A stretch of DNA of 64,000 bases from Porphyromonadaceae bacterium UBA2751 (GCA_002353285.1 DEJJ01000011.1:7659-71658); one strand, 5' to 3'. Positions 17,336-27,158 are shown, counted from the first letter of the stretch. The notes: a model not told the origin generated them from the sequence alone. Translations and numbers: made by a program.

Positions 17336-17369
17336 ACATCACATACCAACCGATATGTGATGTTTTTTC
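17336..17369 (+). terminator. intrinsic terminator of the Bax-inhibitor-family gene
   Basis: Perfect 10-bp stem ACATCACATA / TATGTGATGT with an 8-nt loop, followed directly by a T-run. Confidence 0.9.
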
Positions 17370-17444
17370 TTGTTTTATACAATAAAAACAACGAAGTTGA
17401 GTTTTATATTTTAGATAATACTAATTTCGCTGTTTTTTTAGATT

Positions 17445-18635
17445 ATGAAGAAATTAACCACAATAGTTGTGACGATGGCATTGCTCATGACCAGCAAAGT
17501 AGCAATTGCCGACGACGACATTAAAAACGAGGAGTTTAACCCCATTACTACAGGTGTGACCTCGCTCAGTATCACCCCCGATGCTCGTGGAGCCTCGATG
17601 GGTGACCAGGGTGCAGCAACCGACCCTGATGTCAACTCTCAATTCTGGAACCCGTCGAAATATGCCTTTGCTTACAGCAAGGCAGGTGTTTCGATTTCCT
17701 ACACCCCGTGGCTTCGCAAGCTCGTTAACGACATCTTCCTTGCCAACCTGTCAGGTTACTGGAAGATAGGAAGCGGCGACAATCAGGCCGTGAGTGCGTC
17801 GATGCGCTACTTCTCACTGGGCGAAATCAACAGCACCGACGATGGTGGCAATGCGATGTCGAGCATCAACCCCTTTGAGATGTCGGTGGATGTGGGTTAC
17901 TCTCGCAAGCTGAGTGAAAAGTTCTCGATGGGTGTTGTGCTGCGCTACATCTATAGTGACTTGGGCTTCTCGAACTATAGTGGCACCGATCAGACCACAG
18001 GAGCGTCGGCATTCTCGGCCGACATTTCGGGCTACTTCAACACTTATCCCATGATAGGCCGCAATGAGTGCCAGTGGAACCTGGGTTTCAACATTTCTAA
18101 CATTGGTTCGAAGGTGAGCTACAACGGTGGTGACGACCCAGCCTTCATCCCCACCAACCTGAAGCTTGGTACTGCTTTCACGTTCCCACTTGCCGATTAT
18201 CACAACCTCACGATCAGTGCTGAAGCCAACAAGCTGCTCGTGCCAGCGCGTCCACGCCTGGCGAACTATGATAATCAGGAGGAATATGAGCAGGCGCTGC
18301 AGAACTGGAAAGACATGTCGTCGATTTCGGGAATTTTCAAGTCGTTCTCCGATGCACCTGGTGGCTTCAAGGAGGAGCTTCGCGAGATCACATTCTCGAT
18401 TGGTGCTGAGTACAGTTACAACCAGCAGTTCTTCTTGCGTGGTGGTTTCTTCAACGAGAACAAGTACAAGGGTAACCGTAAGTACTTCGGCCTTGGTGCT
18501 GGCTTTGCGCTCAACGTCATCAAGCTTGATGCTGCCTACATGATTGCCACAGCTCAGAACAGTCCACTTGACCAGACGCTGAGGTTCACCCTGTCGTTTG
18601 ACATGGATGGTATTCGCAACTTGTTTAATAGATAA
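17445..18635 (+). CDS. porV: type IX secretion system outer-membrane protein PorV (LptO)
   Basis: Outer-membrane barrel of the FadL/PorV group, 396 residues with a signal peptide (1-22, ending KVAIA). Family signatures are SLSITPDARGASMGDQGAATDPDVNSQFWNPSKYAF near the mature N-terminus and the long C-terminal barrel ending LRFTLSFDMDGI. PorV works with PorU, the sortase-like protein that removes type IX signals and attaches cargo to A-LPS. In Porphyromonas gingivalis porU precedes porV; here the preceding gene is the Bax-inhibitor family gene and porU is not in the window. A possible cargo is the protein at 44.6-47.1 kb. Confidence 0.93.
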   Translation: MKKLTTIVVTMALLMTSKVAIADDDIKNEEFNPITTGVTSLSITPDARGASMGDQGAATDPDVNSQFWNPSKYAFAYSKAGVSISYTPWLRKLVNDIFLANLSGYWKIGSGDNQAVSASMRYFSLGEINSTDDGGNAMSSINPFEMSVDVGYSRKLSEKFSMGVVLRYIYSDLGFSNYSGTDQTTGASAFSADISGYFNTYPMIGRNECQWNLGFNISNIGSKVSYNGGDDPAFIPTNLKLGTAFTFPLADYHNLTISAEANKLLVPARPRLANYDNQEEYEQALQNWKDMSSISGIFKSFSDAPGGFKEELREITFSIGAEYSYNQQFFLRGGFFNENKYKGNRKYFGLGAGFALNVIKLDAAYMIATAQNSPLDQTLRFTLSFDMDGIRNLFNR

Positions 18636-18661
18636 AACGAAAAAAGTAACACAATTAACAT

Positions 18662-18696
18662 AAGGGGGACGAGGATATAGCTTGTCCCTTTTTTCT
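18662..18696 (+). terminator. intrinsic terminator after porV
   Basis: Stem AAGGGGGAC / GTCCCTTTT (with G-T pairs) around a 13-nt loop, running into six Ts. Confidence 0.8.
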
Positions 18697-18718
18697 ATAA
18701 AATCACAAAAAACGAAAT

Positions 18719-19192
18719 ATGATGCGCATAGGATACGGATTTGACGTGCACCGCCTTGTAGAGGGTCGTGAGCTGTGGATTGGTGGAGTGAAGATTGAGC
18801 ACGACAAGGGGTTGCTGGGCCATAGCGATGCCGACGTGGCAATTCATGCCTTGTGCGACGCTCTGCTTGGAGCCGCTGCAATGCGCGACATTGGTTATCA
18901 CTTCCCCGACACCGACCCGCGCTACAAGGGGATTGACAGCCGCAAACTCCTGCGTGAAGTGATGCGGCTGCTTGGTGAGCAAGGCTACCGCCTGGGCAAC
19001 TGCGACATTACCATCTGCGCCGAGGCCCCTAAGATGAATCCTCACATCCCTGCCATGCAGCAAGAGCTTGCTGAGTGCATGGGCTGCGAAGTGGGTCAAG
19101 TATCAATCAAGGCTACCACTACCGAGCGCTTGGGCTACACTGGCAGGGGTGAAGGCATAGCTGCTCATGCAATGGCTCTGATAACAAAGTGA
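18719..19192 (+). CDS. ispF: 2-C-methyl-D-erythritol 2,4-cyclodiphosphate synthase
   Basis: MEP-pathway enzyme that forms the cyclic diphosphate with release of CMP. The 157 residues match the family from end to end: the metal ligands of GFDVHRL (Asp9, His11), [23 protein letters not shown], the [19 protein letters not shown] loop and the C-terminal [21 protein letters not shown]. The start is ATGATG, so either Met could be used. It follows porV after a terminator. Confidence 0.97.
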   Translation: MMRIGYGFDVHRLVEGRELWIGGVKIEHDKGLLGHSDADVAIHALCDALLGAAAMRDIGYHFPDTDPRYKGIDSRKLLREVMRLLGEQGYRLGNCDITICAEAPKMNPHIPAMQQELAECMGCEVGQVSIKATTTERLGYTGRGEGIAAHAMALITK

Positions 19193-19386
19193 AAAGGAAA
19201 TGGTGGAATCGCTGGAATCAAACAACTTTTACAGCCTGTAAACAACTTTCACAACTGGTTAAGTCATCTTCATGTTGGATGGGACAGTTTTGCGATTTTT
19301 TTGTTGGCAACATGCCAAGTAGGCTCTTGTGCTGGGGTGCACAGGGCATAGTTAACACCTTATTATATTTAATGACCGATTTGGTT

Positions 19387-20631
19387 TTAAAGTTGGCGGG
19401 CTACTTGGAGGGCAGTCATTATTGCGACGCCGGTGTCGTCGGCGAGCTTGAGGCTGTTGTGTCCACTCAATATTGAACCGATGGCATAAAGATTGGAGAT
19501 GGGTCGCCCGTCCTTCAGGGCGTGGAACTCATTGTCGGTTTTTACACCAAATTCCATGTAGGGTTGCGCATCGAAGAGTTTCTCGCGTGTCCACTCACCG
19601 CTATTTCCCTTATAGTCAACATCTAAGTCAAAAATTGGTTCCTTTATTCCCTGGCTGCTTGAGATGAGGCCTCCACTCATAAAAGAGCCTGTGGCAAGCA
19701 CAAAGTTGTCGGCAAGGATCTCTTGGTCGGGGAAGTTCTTGGCTTCGACACCCAGCACTCGGTCGCCAACGATTCGCCCTCGCTTGACCATACTACCCAG
19801 CAAGAATGTGCCACCGTTGCTAATGAACAGCTTGCGCAGCTTCGTCAGCATCATTGTGCCCGTCACACTTGGTGGCAATGTTGACACGAACCTGACAGGC
19901 ATCTTGAGATGATGAGCGAGCCTGGCAACGGTGTCGTCGCCATCAAGGCCAAAGACTGCAGGCATGACCACCAGCTGTGCATCGCCAGCTGCAGCACGCA
20001 CCTTGCGAGCCAAGTCGGCCAGCACGCCATCATTCTGCATGAGCTTTGCGACTGATGTGGAGCGCATGACCTGCTGATTGTTGGTGAGCTTCTCGATGGC
20101 GCCAAGTTTCACGTCGCACATGTGGCACTCGACTCCCATGCGCTTGAATGCTGCGTCGACAAAGTGGGCCGGGAAGTCAAGAAAACCTTGCAAATTAACG
20201 AGTGCCAGCTTGCTCCATGGCATCGATGTTGCGCTTGTGCTGGTGACGTAGTCGGTGAGGGAGAGCCATGTGGGTCGCATCATGCCCAATGGTGTCATGC
20301 GATAGTGATTGCTGTTTAAGATGGTGTCGTCGCCAAAATGCAGGCCGGCGCCAGCAAGGATGACGGGGGCCATAGCTGCATTGTGAGCTACACTGGCAGC
20401 ACCCATCTTAGAGTAAGGGTGCTGAGGGCTGAGGTTGCCGATGGCGTCGAGTGGTCGATTGACCTCCTTACCTTGCTCATCAAATCCAAGCAAGTCGATA
20501 GACCCTGAGAAATAATTGAGCTTGCTCTGCCCCTTGACCATCAAGGCCACTTGCTTGCCATTGGTGGCAAGCGCTATTCCACACATGATGGCGCTCAAGC
20601 CGCCACCTATCACTATCACGTCGTATTTCAT
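19387..20631 (-). CDS. glpB: anaerobic glycerol-3-phosphate dehydrogenase, subunit B
   Basis: A 414-residue FAD-binding subunit with the N-terminal motif VIVIGGGLSAIMCGIAL and the C-terminal GSILSGHNSLKLADDTGVAIMTAL. Between them are the GlpB marks YFSGSIDLLGF and FVLATGSFMSGGLISS. With GlpA it oxidises glycerol 3-phosphate and passes electrons to the membrane. It lies 32 bp after glpA. The usual third gene, glpC (iron-sulfur membrane anchor), does not follow: the next gene is ispF on the opposite strand. Confidence 0.92.
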   Translation of the reverse strand: MKYDVIVIGGGLSAIMCGIALATNGKQVALMVKGQSKLNYFSGSIDLLGFDEQGKEVNRPLDAIGNLSPQHPYSKMGAASVAHNAAMAPVILAGAGLHFGDDTILNSNHYRMTPLGMMRPTWLSLTDYVTSTSATSMPWSKLALVNLQGFLDFPAHFVDAAFKRMGVECHMCDVKLGAIEKLTNNQQVMRSTSVAKLMQNDGVLADLARKVRAAAGDAQLVVMPAVFGLDGDDTVARLAHHLKMPVRFVSTLPPSVTGTMMLTKLRKLFISNGGTFLLGSMVKRGRIVGDRVLGVEAKNFPDQEILADNFVLATGSFMSGGLISSSQGIKEPIFDLDVDYKGNSGEWTREKLFDAQPYMEFGVKTDNEFHALKDGRPISNLYAIGSILSGHNSLKLADDTGVAIMTALQVARQL

Positions 20632-20662
20632 TAGTTAACAGTTATCGGTATTAATATTGCCA

Positions 20663-22285
20663 TTAAAACACATCTTTGGGCGTCAGGCCGCACAAGCCCT
20701 CGTAGATTGTGGTTGTGAGCTGAGCCTCACTAAGAGTTGATCCCCATGCAACTGGTCGCATCCCCTTCCATCGCTCGTTCATGAACGAAGAAAGGTCGTT
20801 GAGAGCCCTTGCCGCATTGCCATGACTCTGGCACAAGATAGATGCTGCACGACAAGCACACAACTTGCCCTGACATGAGCCCATGCCCATGCGTGTGCGG
20901 CGGCGCATCTTTGCCAGGTTGCTCACTCTCAACTTCTCGATGACATATTTCATCTCGCCCACACTCACGTGCTCACACTCGCACACCATAGTCTTGTCGT
21001 GAGCGCTGTTCTCCTTGATTTCCTTGGCCATTGAGCCATGCCGCTCCTGAGCCGACTTGTGAGTGATGAGCCCGCGGTTGCCACGCTTCTTGGGCATGCG
21101 CTCCTCCTCGCTGCCAGGCAATGGCAGGATGGCTGTGGTGCAAGCGCCCACTTTGTCAAGCTTGCTGCACACAAGGTCGGTGGCAATCTCAGCCATGAGC
21201 CTGTAGGTCATCATCTTGCCACCGGTGATGGTGATGAATCCATCCATTCCATCGCGCTCCTTGTGGTCGAGGCACACGATGCCACGGCTAATGCTGCGCC
21301 CTGCAGGGTCATCGTCGCTTGCGACAAGCGGTCGCACACCGGCATAGGCCCGCAAGATGCGCGTGGAGGCCAGCGAAGGCACCAGCTTCACGCCCTCCTT
21401 GAGCAGCGTTTCGACTTCGGCCGGGGTCACCCGCATGTCGTCAATCTCGCTCAGTGGCACTCGGTCGCTTGTGGTGCCAAGCATGCTCACAATCTTGTCG
21501 GGGACAAGGATGTCGCCGTTGGCAGGCTTTCGGCAGCGGTTTATCACCATGTTGTTTACTCGGCGGCCAAAGATGAGCAACGACCCCTTGGCCGGGAACA
21601 TGTTAATTGTGACACCGGCTTTACGTGCAATGAGCGTTCCCCATATTCCAGCGGCATTAACAGTGACTGGAGCATAGGCCACACTGTCTTCGCCAGTGAG
21701 ATTATTGTGCAGCTCCACCCCTTTGACCACAGCATTCTCCACTATCAATCCTGTCACTTCATGATAGGTGAGAGCCACGGCACCATGGCGGCGTGCGTCA
21801 ATAATATTGGCCGTGGTCAAGGCAAACGGATCGATGGCTGCATCGGGAACTCTGACTGCGCCAATGAGAAGTGGATTGACGGCCGGCTCAATGATGCGTG
21901 CCTCGCTGGGGTCGATGACCTCGGCATTGATGCCAGCATTCAAGCAGGCATCGACAAAGGTGTCCTGATAGCTTAAGTCGTCTTCGGGCAATGTGATAAA
22001 GAGGCCATCGGTCTCCTCGATGCAGTGACGGGCAATGTGGCGCAAAATCATGTTCTCGCCAATGCACTCGGCAGCACTCTCCTGGTCGGTGACTGCATAG
22101 CGGGCACCACTGTGCATCAACCCATGGTTGCGGCCTGTGGCACCATTGGTGAAGTCAAATCGCTCCACCAGCAGCACCTTGAGTCCACGCAGCGCACAGT
22201 CGCGTGCAGTGCCAGCTCCAGTGATGCCACCACCTATAATAATAACGTCGTATTCAAGACTTGCAGGATTGTTATTTTTATGCAT
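20663..22285 (-). CDS. glpA: anaerobic glycerol-3-phosphate dehydrogenase, subunit A
   Basis: Catalytic subunit of 540 residues. The FAD motif DVIIIGGGITGAGTARDCALRG is at about 14-35 and the substrate-site segment TNGATGRNHGLMHSGARYAV follows. FITITGGKMMTYRLMAE closes the oxidoreductase fold. The C-terminus carries the BFD-like [2Fe-2S] domain with four cysteines in CECEH and CQGKLCAC (near 430 and 467), typical of GlpA rather than the aerobic GlpD. It is the first gene of a glpA-glpB pair, divergent from ugd. Confidence 0.95.
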   Translation of the reverse strand: MHKNNNPASLEYDVIIIGGGITGAGTARDCALRGLKVLLVERFDFTNGATGRNHGLMHSGARYAVTDQESAAECIGENMILRHIARHCIEETDGLFITLPEDDLSYQDTFVDACLNAGINAEVIDPSEARIIEPAVNPLLIGAVRVPDAAIDPFALTTANIIDARRHGAVALTYHEVTGLIVENAVVKGVELHNNLTGEDSVAYAPVTVNAAGIWGTLIARKAGVTINMFPAKGSLLIFGRRVNNMVINRCRKPANGDILVPDKIVSMLGTTSDRVPLSEIDDMRVTPAEVETLLKEGVKLVPSLASTRILRAYAGVRPLVASDDDPAGRSISRGIVCLDHKERDGMDGFITITGGKMMTYRLMAEIATDLVCSKLDKVGACTTAILPLPGSEEERMPKKRGNRGLITHKSAQERHGSMAKEIKENSAHDKTMVCECEHVSVGEMKYVIEKLRVSNLAKMRRRTRMGMGSCQGKLCACRAASILCQSHGNAARALNDLSSFMNERWKGMRPVAWGSTLSEAQLTTTIYEGLCGLTPKDVF

Positions 22286-22414
22286 TTTAATATCAAAATC
22301 GAGACGGTTAGGTTAATGATTGATTGGAACTAAGTTACAAAGTTACAAAAAAAGGGATGACGCGCCATGATTTTAACCCTTTTTATAGTGCGTTGCATAA
22401 AAAAATGTAATTTA

Positions 22415-22446
22415 TTTGTTGCTTTCGCCGAAAAAGGGTATTTTTG
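22415..22446 (+). promoter_or_regulatory. ugd promoter
   Basis: TTTG (22415-22418), 20-nt gap, TATTTTTG (22439-22446), 33 bp before the ugd start codon. Opposite it, at 22338-22345, a minus-strand TAACTTTG box probably serves glpA. Confidence 0.8.
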
Positions 22447-22478
22447 TAACCGTCAATTAACAAAAACATCTACTGATC

Positions 22479-23789
22479 ATGAACATACTAATAGTTGGAA
22501 CAGGATATGCAGGCCTGGTGACAGGAGCTTGCTTTGCCGACCTGGGAGTGAACGTGACTTGCGTCGACACCGATGCTCGAAAAATCAACCTCCTGCTTTA
22601 CGGAGGGCTGCCAATCTATGAGCAGGGTCTGGAAGACATGGTGAAACGCTCGGTTGAGGCTCGCCGTCTCAACTTCACGAGTAATTTCTCCAATATATTC
22701 GACAATGTGGATTATGTGTTTTGCGCCGTAGACACGCCACCGGCTCAAGATGGCGGCACCGACCTAACTCAAGTGATTGACACAGCGACAAGATTTGCTA
22801 AAAACATCAACAACTATGCTGTGTTCATCATCAAGTCGACAGTTCCTCTGGGCACCTCCAAGAAGATAAAAGAGCTCATAGCAGGAATCCTGAAGGACCG
22901 CAATGTGGACTTCGGCTTTGACGTGGTGTCGAACCCCGACTTCCTGACCGAGGGCAATGCCATCAAGAACTTCATGAACCCCGACCGCATTATCCTGGGT
23001 GTTGACAACGACCGCTCTCGCCGAGCGATGGACACGCTGTATCATCCGCTCAAGTTCAAGTATTTTCCTGTGATATACACCGACTCGACCACAGCGGAGA
23101 TGATAAAATATGCCGCCACATCGATGCTCGCCACCCGCGTGAGCTTCATGAACGAGATTGCCAACTTGTGTGAGATAGTGGGCGCCGACATAAACACCGT
23201 GCGTCACGGCGTGGGTACCGACAGCCGCATTGGCCCAAAATACATCTACCCTGGCTGCGGCTATGGCGGCACCCTCTTCCCCAAGGACATTAACGACCTA
23301 ATCAACATTGGCGAGAAGAATGGTTACTCGATGGAAGTGCTCAAGGCTGTGGACAAGGTTAACAGCCAGCAGAAGCAGCGACTGTTTGAGAAATTCAGTA
23401 ACTACTTTGGCGGTGACATCAAGGGCAAGACTGTGGCACTGTGGGGCCTCTCGTTCAAGCCCAACACCGATGACATAAGCGAGTCGCCAGCCATCACCAC
23501 CATCGACATGCTGCTTCAGGCAGGATGCCATGTGCGCGTGTTTGACCCGGTAGCAATGAATGCCATTAAGTTCAGGTGGAACGACATCTACTGCGCTCTC
23601 GACATTTACGACGCCGTGAACAAGGCCGATGCCGTGATGCTCGTGACCGAGTGGCGGCAGTTCCGCGTGCCGGCATGGGAGAAAGTGAAAGAGGCGATGC
23701 GCACCCCACTGGTGATTGATGGCCGCAACATCTACGACGGCAAGGAGCTTGAGGAAATGGGCTTCAGCTACACATGCATTGGCAAATGA
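22479..23789 (+). CDS. ugd: UDP-glucose 6-dehydrogenase
   Basis: Oxidises UDP-glucose to UDP-glucuronate with two NAD+. The 436-residue chain starts with the Rossmann motif GTGYAGLVTG and has the FVIKSTVP-like segment IIKSTVPLGT, the NPDFLTEGNA block, and the active-site cysteine in PGCGYGGTLFPKD. The C-terminal domain shows LSFKPNTDDISESPA and ends with VIDGRNIYD. Products feed capsule or lipopolysaccharide sugars. A sugar-phosphate transferase of exopolysaccharide type is at 41.5 kb but is not adjacent. Confidence 0.96.
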   Translation: MNILIVGTGYAGLVTGACFADLGVNVTCVDTDARKINLLLYGGLPIYEQGLEDMVKRSVEARRLNFTSNFSNIFDNVDYVFCAVDTPPAQDGGTDLTQVIDTATRFAKNINNYAVFIIKSTVPLGTSKKIKELIAGILKDRNVDFGFDVVSNPDFLTEGNAIKNFMNPDRIILGVDNDRSRRAMDTLYHPLKFKYFPVIYTDSTTAEMIKYAATSMLATRVSFMNEIANLCEIVGADINTVRHGVGTDSRIGPKYIYPGCGYGGTLFPKDINDLINIGEKNGYSMEVLKAVDKVNSQQKQRLFEKFSNYFGGDIKGKTVALWGLSFKPNTDDISESPAITTIDMLLQAGCHVRVFDPVAMNAIKFRWNDIYCALDIYDAVNKADAVMLVTEWRQFRVPAWEKVKEAMRTPLVIDGRNIYDGKELEEMGFSYTCIGK

Positions 23790-23829
23790 TGCCCCCCCTA
23801 TCATTGTTAACCAAAAATAACCACAATGA

Positions 23830-25251
23830 ATGCTTAAAAGAATCAAAATCTTAATTGCAGCAACGATGCTCATGGCGTTGTTGCCCGCTGGCAAGGCAAC
23901 TGCTCAATGCTCGGCCAATGCTGCTGGCAACAACGAGATTATATTACACGCTTGGTCATGGTCGTTCAACACAATTGCTGAGCACCTTCAAGAGATTAAA
24001 GACGCAGGCTACACGATAGTCCAGACCTCGCCCATCAACGAATGTTACATTGGCGACAATGGCGGCAGGCAACTGTTTGGTAATGGCAAGTGGTACTACC
24101 ATTACCAACCCACTGACTGGACCATAGGCAACTATCAGCTGGGCACGCGCGATGAGTTTAAAAGCATGTGCGAGAAGGCCAACAAGCTGGGCTTGAGGGT
24201 GATTGTTGACGTGCTGCCCAACCACACGGTGATTGACCGCAGTCAAATCAATGCACGCCTTGACAGTGCCGTCAACGGCCGTGAGAATCTGTTTCACGCC
24301 AATGGTCTGTGGCCTATTGCCAATTACAATGACCGCTATCAGTGCACTACCGGCGAGATGGGACGATTGCCCGACGTGAACACCGAGAATCCCGACTTCC
24401 AGTATTATTACATGCAATATGTGAACGATGTTCTGGCTTGCGGCGCACGTGGTTTTCGCTACGACACAGCCAAGCACATAGGTCTTCCCGATGAGCCTCG
24501 CGACCCCAAGTCGCCACAAAACGACTTTTGGGATGTGGCAACAGGACGAAAAGCCGCGAAGGGATTGCGACTCGCCATTCCGCGCGACGAGCTATTCATC
24601 TATGGCGAAGTGCTTCAAGACAAGAATGTACCCGAGCAAGGTTATGCCCAGTACATGGATCTCACAGCAAGCAACTATGGCTGGGTGCTGCGCAATGCCC
24701 TTAACAAGCACAATGCCAAGGAAGGCGACCTGCTCAGCTGGCACCACAGCGTAGACCCTGCCCACCTTATCACGTGGGTGGAATCACACGACACCTATTG
24801 CAACGACCATGCCTCGGCCTCCATGAGCGACGAGCTCGTGCGCCTGGGATGGGTGTTTCTCACTGCTCGCCAGCACGGCACTCCCCTATTCTACTCGCGT
24901 CCGCATGGCTGCACCCGCGAGAACTACTGGGGCGACAACGAGATTGGCAAGGTGGGAAACGATGAGTTCAAGCACCCCGTGGTGAAGGCCGTCAATGAGT
25001 TCCGCCACGCTAATGCTTGCAATCCCGAGAACATCATCATCAGCGATGACGGAAAGCTTATCATCGTTGAGCGTGGCAAGAAAGCAGCAGTGGTAATCAA
25101 CCTCGATGAGCATCCTGCCACTGTGGCACAGCCAGTAACCGTTGAGAACGGGAAATATCGCGATGCTGTGACCAAACAACAAATTCAGGTGAAGAAGGGC
25201 CTGCTCACAGCAACACTCGCCCCAATGAGTGCCTACATCCTGAGCAAGTAA
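23830..25251 (+). CDS. secreted GH13 alpha-amylase
   Basis: Exported starch- or glycogen-degrading enzyme of 473 residues. The signal peptide is about 1-26 (LLPAGKATAQ, so cleavage gives an N-terminal Cys-containing mature end but without a clear lipobox). The four GH13 regions are visible: VIVDVLPNHT (124-133), GFRYDTAKH with nucleophile Asp212, FIYGEV with acid/base Glu260, and VESHDT with His320-Asp321. A C-terminal all-beta domain C covers about 390-473. Start codon: ATG 23830. The gene stands alone, followed by a terminator, and is not inside a Sus-type polysaccharide locus. Confidence 0.93.
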   Translation: MLKRIKILIAATMLMALLPAGKATAQCSANAAGNNEIILHAWSWSFNTIAEHLQEIKDAGYTIVQTSPINECYIGDNGGRQLFGNGKWYYHYQPTDWTIGNYQLGTRDEFKSMCEKANKLGLRVIVDVLPNHTVIDRSQINARLDSAVNGRENLFHANGLWPIANYNDRYQCTTGEMGRLPDVNTENPDFQYYYMQYVNDVLACGARGFRYDTAKHIGLPDEPRDPKSPQNDFWDVATGRKAAKGLRLAIPRDELFIYGEVLQDKNVPEQGYAQYMDLTASNYGWVLRNALNKHNAKEGDLLSWHHSVDPAHLITWVESHDTYCNDHASASMSDELVRLGWVFLTARQHGTPLFYSRPHGCTRENYWGDNEIGKVGNDEFKHPVVKAVNEFRHANACNPENIIISDDGKLIIVERGKKAAVVINLDEHPATVAQPVTVENGKYRDAVTKQQIQVKKGLLTATLAPMSAYILSK

Positions 25252-25274
25252 CTGCCTAAAACCGCATAATAATG

Positions 25275-25306
25275 AGACAACGAGGAGTCAATTCTCGTTG
25301 TCTTTT
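25275..25306 (+). terminator. intrinsic terminator of the alpha-amylase gene
   Basis: Perfect 10-bp stem AGACAACGAG / CTCGTTGTCT, 9-nt loop, then TTTT. Confidence 0.88.
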
Positions 25307-25347
25307 CATTTAATAAGTCAGGAATCAGTGCAATGAGAGCGGATGGC

Positions 25348-26436
25348 TCATCTCAGTGCTGCGACAAAGTCATGCCACCGCTGGATGAGGGCCACCATGT
25401 CGGGTGGCAGCTCGCTGTCGAAGTCCATTTGCTGTCCTGTGCGCGGATGGACGAAGCCCAGCGTCTTGGCATGAAGAGCCTGCCGCGGACACAGCTTGAA
25501 ACAGTTGTGAATAAACTGCGCATAGCTCGATGAGGTGTTGCCACGCAGAATTTTGTCGCCGCCATAACGCTCGTCGTTGAAGAGCGGATGGCCGATGTGG
25601 CGCATGTGCACGCGAATTTGATGCGTGCGCCCCGTCTCGAGCTGGCATCGCACCACGGCCACATGGTTCAGATTCTCGATAGTGTGATAGTGGGTGACGG
25701 CATGCTTGCCCATGTCGCCCTCGGGAAAGACAGCCATCTGCAAGCGGTCGCGCAAGCTGCGGCCAATGTTTCCCTCGATGGTGCCGTCGAGCTGCTTCAT
25801 TGCACCCCACACCACGGCGATGTATTGCCGCTTGGTGGTCTTGTTGAAGAACTGCAATCCCAGCGATGTCTTGGCATCGGGTGTCTTAGCCACCACGAGC
25901 AAGCCGCTGGTGTCCTTGTCGATGCGGTGCACCAGCCCCATGCGCGGGTCGGTTATATCATAGTTTGGATTGTCCTTGAAGTGCCATGCCAGTGCATTGA
26001 CAAGGGTGCCATCGTAATTCCCATGACCTGGATGCACACACATGCCAGCGGGCTTGTTGACCACAAGCAAGTCGTCATCCTCGTAGACGATGTTGAGCGG
26101 GATGTCCTGAGCGATAATCTCATTCTCATATCGAGGACGGTCCATCACAACCGAGATTTCGTCGCCAGGATGCACACGGTAGTTGCTCTTTACAGCGCGC
26201 CCATTAACGCGAATGCACTGTGCCTCGGCAGCATTCTGGATGCGGTTGCGCGAAGTGCCCTTGATGCGCTCAACCAGGTACTTATCGATGCGCAGCAGCA
26301 CATGGCCAGGCTCCACCACATAGTGGTAGTGCTCCCAGTAGTCGCGGCCGTTCTCGGTGAAATCGGGGTCGGAGAAATCGCTCTGAATTTCGAGTTGCTC
26401 ATCATTGATGGGCATGGCGTCGTCGATTTGTGCCAT
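25348..26436 (-). CDS. rluD: RluA/RluD-family rRNA pseudouridine synthase
   Basis: Converts uridines of 23S rRNA to pseudouridine. The 362-residue chain has an S4-like RNA-binding domain at about 48-100 (LLRIDKYLVERIKG, RNRIQNAAEAQCIRVNG) and the catalytic domain with HRIDKDTSG, Asp173 being the nucleophile. YLVG-like motifs, GRTHQIRVHMRHIGHPL and FIHP-type HAKTLGFVHPRTG also match. The acidic 25-residue N-terminus is long for the family. The start overlaps the stop of the PASTA gene (TAATG). The exact target uridines are inferred from similarity to RluD. Confidence 0.93.
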   Translation of the reverse strand: MAQIDDAMPINDEQLEIQSDFSDPDFTENGRDYWEHYHYVVEPGHVLLRIDKYLVERIKGTSRNRIQNAAEAQCIRVNGRAVKSNYRVHPGDEISVVMDRPRYENEIIAQDIPLNIVYEDDDLLVVNKPAGMCVHPGHGNYDGTLVNALAWHFKDNPNYDITDPRMGLVHRIDKDTSGLLVVAKTPDAKTSLGLQFFNKTTKRQYIAVVWGAMKQLDGTIEGNIGRSLRDRLQMAVFPEGDMGKHAVTHYHTIENLNHVAVVRCQLETGRTHQIRVHMRHIGHPLFNDERYGGDKILRGNTSSSYAQFIHNCFKLCPRQALHAKTLGFVHPRTGQQMDFDSELPPDMVALIQRWHDFVAALR

Positions 26437-27086
26437 TATTCCTCGTTAGGGTGCAACTTAGCCTCGGCAGCAGCCTTCTCGCGTTGCTGCTGCTGGAGTG
26501 AGTCTTGCAGGTTGTCGGGCAGCACGTCGAATGGCATTTCTGGCACAAGTCCATCGCCCACCTCAATGCTGATTTGGTCCTTGAGCGACACCTTACTGCC
26601 AGGTGTGACCGGATGCCCATTGACCTTGACTGCCAGCACCAAGCCCTCGTCGGCACTTGGCACCGTGTCGACCGTCACGTGCCTGAATCCCATCGAGGTG
26701 AGGCGGTTCACAGCATCACGACAGGATATCTCGCTAAGGATAGGCAGATTCACCATCTTGGGATTGAAAGCGTTAATTGTCAAGTAAATCACGCGCGTGG
26801 TCTTAGCCATGGCGTTGCCCTTGGGCTCTTGCTCAAGCACCATGCCAGGCTTAATGGCCTCGTTAAATAGCGAGTCGCCAATTTCCCACTCAAATCCTGC
26901 AGCCTCAATCTTGCGAATGGCGTTCTCCAGACTCATGTTGCGCACGCTCGGCACCTTAGCCTCCTGACCATGCAGCGTGAAGATGTCGACCAGCAAATAT
27001 AGAGCATACCACACTGCAAAAAAGACTATTATAACTCCCAGTGCATTAACCAAGATGGGATGCTTCTTTCCAAATTCTCCAAACAT
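26436..27086 (-). CDS. membrane protein with PASTA domains
   Basis: A 216-residue protein. One membrane helix (about 12-33, VNALGVIIVFFAVWYALYLLV) is followed by periplasmic PASTA repeats. The first is about 40-108 (KVPSVRNMSLENAIRKIEAAGF, VLEQEPKGNAMAKTTRVIYLTIN) and the second about 112-178 (VNLPILSEISCRDAVNRLTSMGF). A charged, glutamine-rich tail ends LHPNEE. PASTA domains of kinases and penicillin-binding proteins sense peptidoglycan; here no kinase or transpeptidase is attached. Pairing with rluD is common in Bacteroidetes. Its promoter is at 27127-27158. Confidence 0.88.
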   Translation of the reverse strand: MFGEFGKKHPILVNALGVIIVFFAVWYALYLLVDIFTLHGQEAKVPSVRNMSLENAIRKIEAAGFEWEIGDSLFNEAIKPGMVLEQEPKGNAMAKTTRVIYLTINAFNPKMVNLPILSEISCRDAVNRLTSMGFRHVTVDTVPSADEGLVLAVKVNGHPVTPGSKVSLKDQISIEVGDGLVPEMPFDVLPDNLQDSLQQQQREKAAAEAKLHPNEE

Positions 27087-27126
27087 ATATTAGTGAATGT
27101 AAATTCCAATTTTCGGTTTTAACGCA

Positions 27127-27158
27127 CAAAGATAGCAATTTGAGCATAAACACACAAA
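27127..27158 (-). promoter_or_regulatory. promoter of the PASTA-rluD operon
   Basis: Minus strand TTTG (27158-27155), 20-nt gap, TATCTTTG (27134-27127), about 41 bp before the start codon. Confidence 0.8.

Noticed and set aside
19189..19476. Possible 95-codon gene overlapping the ispF stop
   Set aside because: Tryptophan-rich start without family features, runs into glpB on the other strand, and has no promoter box.
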